Of a DNA stretch of 64,000 nt, positions 62,895 through 64,000 are shown piece by piece. Position numbers and translations under genes: made by a program. The stretch is taken from NCBI GenBank assembly GCA_016720545.1, contig JADKKK010000015.1, forward strand, positions 1 through 64,000, written 5' to 3'. The notes under the pieces are model-generated. The model was not told the DNA's origin. It did not search any database and was given only the letters and a program-made list of their open reading frames with translations. Each line of letters opens with the position of its first letter. Within the stretch, counting starts at the first letter, position 1. Origin of the DNA: Myxococcales bacterium. GTDB lineage: Bacteria; Myxococcota_A; Polyangia; Polyangiales; Polyangiaceae.

Positions 62895-63520
62895 GTGGAC
62901 TTCCTCTTGTTACCTTTCGACCGGGGCGCCTTCGGAGCCGGGGGTCGCAGCAGCGTCAGCAGTCCCTCGCGTACGGTCCGGGCCTCGTCCCTGTGCTGCC
63001 TCGCGGTCGCGGTCGCCAGCGCGAGCATCTGCATGGTCCCCATCACGACGGTGGCGAGAGTGCCCGCGTCGAGGTCCGACCGGAGCTCGCCGGCCTCTTG
63101 CCCTTCTTGGACGGCGGCGCGGATGAACTCGCGAGTCTTCTGCCGGCAAGCAGCGAGCCGGGCCGATCCGCCCTCCGGGAGGGCGAGCAGGAATTGATCG
63201 GACAACATCAAACGTAGAATCCCGACTTGACTGCCCACGGCCACGGTGCGCGCTTCGATGAAGCGCTCCAGGCGCTCCCGCGGCAGAAGCTCGGGCGGCG
63301 GGTACGTCGCCTCGAGCACCGCCTCGACCCGACCGACGACGGCGTCGAGCACCGCCTCGAGCGAGGCGAAGTGGCGAAAGATGGCGCCGCTCGTGAGCCC
63401 GACCTGTTCGGCGAGGCTACGCGTGGTGAGCTCCGAGATGCCGCGCGTCGCGATGATGTGGAGCGCCGCGTCGGCGAGCTCGACCTGACGCAGTTCCGTG
63501 GAGCGACGAGCTTCAGCCAT
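62891..63520 (-). CDS. TetR/AcrR-family regulator of the b561/MacAB-like operon
   Basis: 209 residues from ATG 63520. HTH: ELADAALHIIATRGISELTT, RSLAEQVGLTSGAIFRHFAS (the SGAIFRHF helix), then a ligand domain (RVEAVLEATYPPPELLPRER; LMLSDQFLLALPEGGSARLA; LATVVMGTMQMLALATATAR) and a Lys/Arg-rich C terminus (PPAPKAPRSKGNKRKS). The upstream ATG at 63538 is possible, but 63520 sits just after the operator and within the -10 distance. The stop overlaps the cytochrome start, so the operon is TetR first. A clean palindrome at its own promoter suggests autorepression. Confidence 0.88.
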   Translation of the reverse strand: MAEARRSTELRQVELADAALHIIATRGISELTTRSLAEQVGLTSGAIFRHFASLEAVLDAVVGRVEAVLEATYPPPELLPRERLERFIEARTVAVGSQVGILRLMLSDQFLLALPEGGSARLAACRQKTREFIRAAVQEGQEAGELRSDLDAGTLATVVMGTMQMLALATATARQHRDEARTVREGLLTLLRPPAPKAPRSKGNKRKST

Positions 63521-63528
63521 GCCAAGCA

Positions 63529-63556
63529 AAGTAATCAATTACTTACTGACGGTCAA
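63529..63556 (-). promoter_or_regulatory. Promoter and TetR-type operator of the TetR/b561/MacAB-like operon
   Basis: On the minus strand, TTGACC (63556-63551), 17-bp spacer, TACTTT (63533-63528 region) make a good -35/-10 pair. Overlapping it is AAGTAAT-CA-ATTACTT (63529-63544), a 7-bp-arm inverted repeat, the AT-richest dyad in the surrounding sequence, ending 9 bases before the ATG. A repressor bound there would block the -10. The TetR protein encoded immediately downstream is the obvious binder. Confidence 0.7.
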
Positions 63557-63685
63557 GGGCCTTTCACGTCCGTCCGATAGGCCGCCGGGAGCGTCGCGCT
63601 GTCGTCGATCGTCGCGTGCCACACACGAATGCGGGGGAAAGGAACCGGATCCTTGCCCCCGCCCTGAGAGACTCCTGCGATCCCG

Positions 63686-64000
63686 TCAAGGCCCGCGCTC
63701 CATGGCCGAATCGACGATGGCCTTGAACGACGCGGCGTCGAGGTGCTTCGGGGTGTAGCTCCCGCCAGCCGCCACGAGCTTCCCGTAGAACGAGCGGAGG
63801 TGGTTCCTCGAGCCGCGCGTGAGCGTGTCGTAGGTCGCGAGGACGTCCGCGTGCGTGACGTCCTTCTTCGCGAGCTCGATGTCGAAGATGTCGAGCTCCT
63901 CGATCTCGACGCCCACGGCGAGCGCGCTCAGGTTGGACCGAGCCCCCTCTGCCACGAGCGCGTCGTAGAGCGCCTGCAGCGTGGCGTTCGAGAATTTCCC
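63686..64000 (-). CDS. DUF2202-domain (ferritin-like) protein, 5' partial
   Basis: The minus-strand frame enters from beyond the right end. Visible: GKFSNATLQALYDALVAEGA, ALAVGVEIEELDIFDIELAK, VTHADVLATYDTLTRGSRNH, LRSFYGKLVAAGGSYTPKHL and DAASFKAIVDSAMERGP then stop. The pattern 'GVEIEELDIFDIE...L..GSRNHLR.F' with paired acidic residues and His is that of DUF2202, a ferritin-like four-helix fold in which the E/H residues may bind metal. The function is not established. It lies upstream of the TetR operon, on the same strand; the intergenic 130 bp shows no other gene. Confidence 0.8.
   Translation of the reverse strand, partial: GKFSNATLQALYDALVAEGARSNLSALAVGVEIEELDIFDIELAKKDVTHADVLATYDTLTRGSRNHLRSFYGKLVAAGGSYTPKHLDAASFKAIVDSAMERGP

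Overview
The window is very GC-rich, almost fully coding DNA whose gene content points to a myxobacterium-like organism (Myxococcota, Polyangia/Sorangiineae type). The indications are two Ser/Thr protein kinases, a sigma-54 activator, TPR/PEGA and PilZ/AMIN proteins, many Cys-containing lipoproteins with Pro/Ala/Asp linkers, a Lys/Ala-rich histone-like protein, a TonB-domain/TonB-receptor fusion and a DUF6688 membrane protein. The taxon is inferred from this content, not from a marker-gene search.

Positions 1-19,900 hold recognisable, mostly full-length genes, but almost every one is broken by single-base insertions or deletions in short G/C runs. They are a J-domain protein, a Cys-rich lipoprotein, a ClpA/B-type AAA+ unfoldase, a TetR regulator with an RND efflux pair, a TPR plus sigma-54 regulator pair, a Ser/Thr kinase, a carboxyltransferase (PccB type), a second Ser/Thr kinase, a TPR/PEGA protein and a large lipoprotein. 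The breaks stop abruptly at tsaD (19,901), so they look like uncorrected sequencing error at a contig end rather than pseudogenisation.

Positions 19,901-42,900 are mostly housekeeping and cell-envelope genes: tsaD, lspA, a PilZ-AMIN protein, a lipoprotein, a Ppx/GppA phosphatase, an OmpA-family lipoprotein, the histone-like gene behind a strong repeat-bearing promoter, an unknown helical protein coupled to a TrmB-type regulator, rarA, a TPR protein, pcnB, dnaK, rlmN, two tandemly duplicated secreted sulfatases and a DUF6688 membrane protein.

Positions 42,876-52,400 carry a YHYH / YwqK-like / SCO1 cluster whose middle gene has an in-frame TAG. Next come a Uma2 nuclease-like gene with in-frame repeats, a tiny 22-codon ORF, and a minus-strand set of exported proteins (lipoprotein, S41-type protease, lipoprotein, TonB-domain/TonB-receptor fusion) interrupted by a 69-nt nearly pure G tract. 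Gene remnants (a LysR tail and an unknown tail) follow.

Positions 52,400-64,000 hold the most interesting accessory region. It is a tightly overlapping HlyD / C39-peptidase ABC / second ABC operon that resembles leader-peptide-cleaving bacteriocin (NHLM-type) exporters, has no obvious precursor gene, and has a small winged-helix gene on the other side. Facing it is a second transport operon: TetR, cytochrome b561, HlyD/MacA-like, FtsX/MacB-like permease, ABC ATPase. A partial DUF2202 gene runs off the right end.
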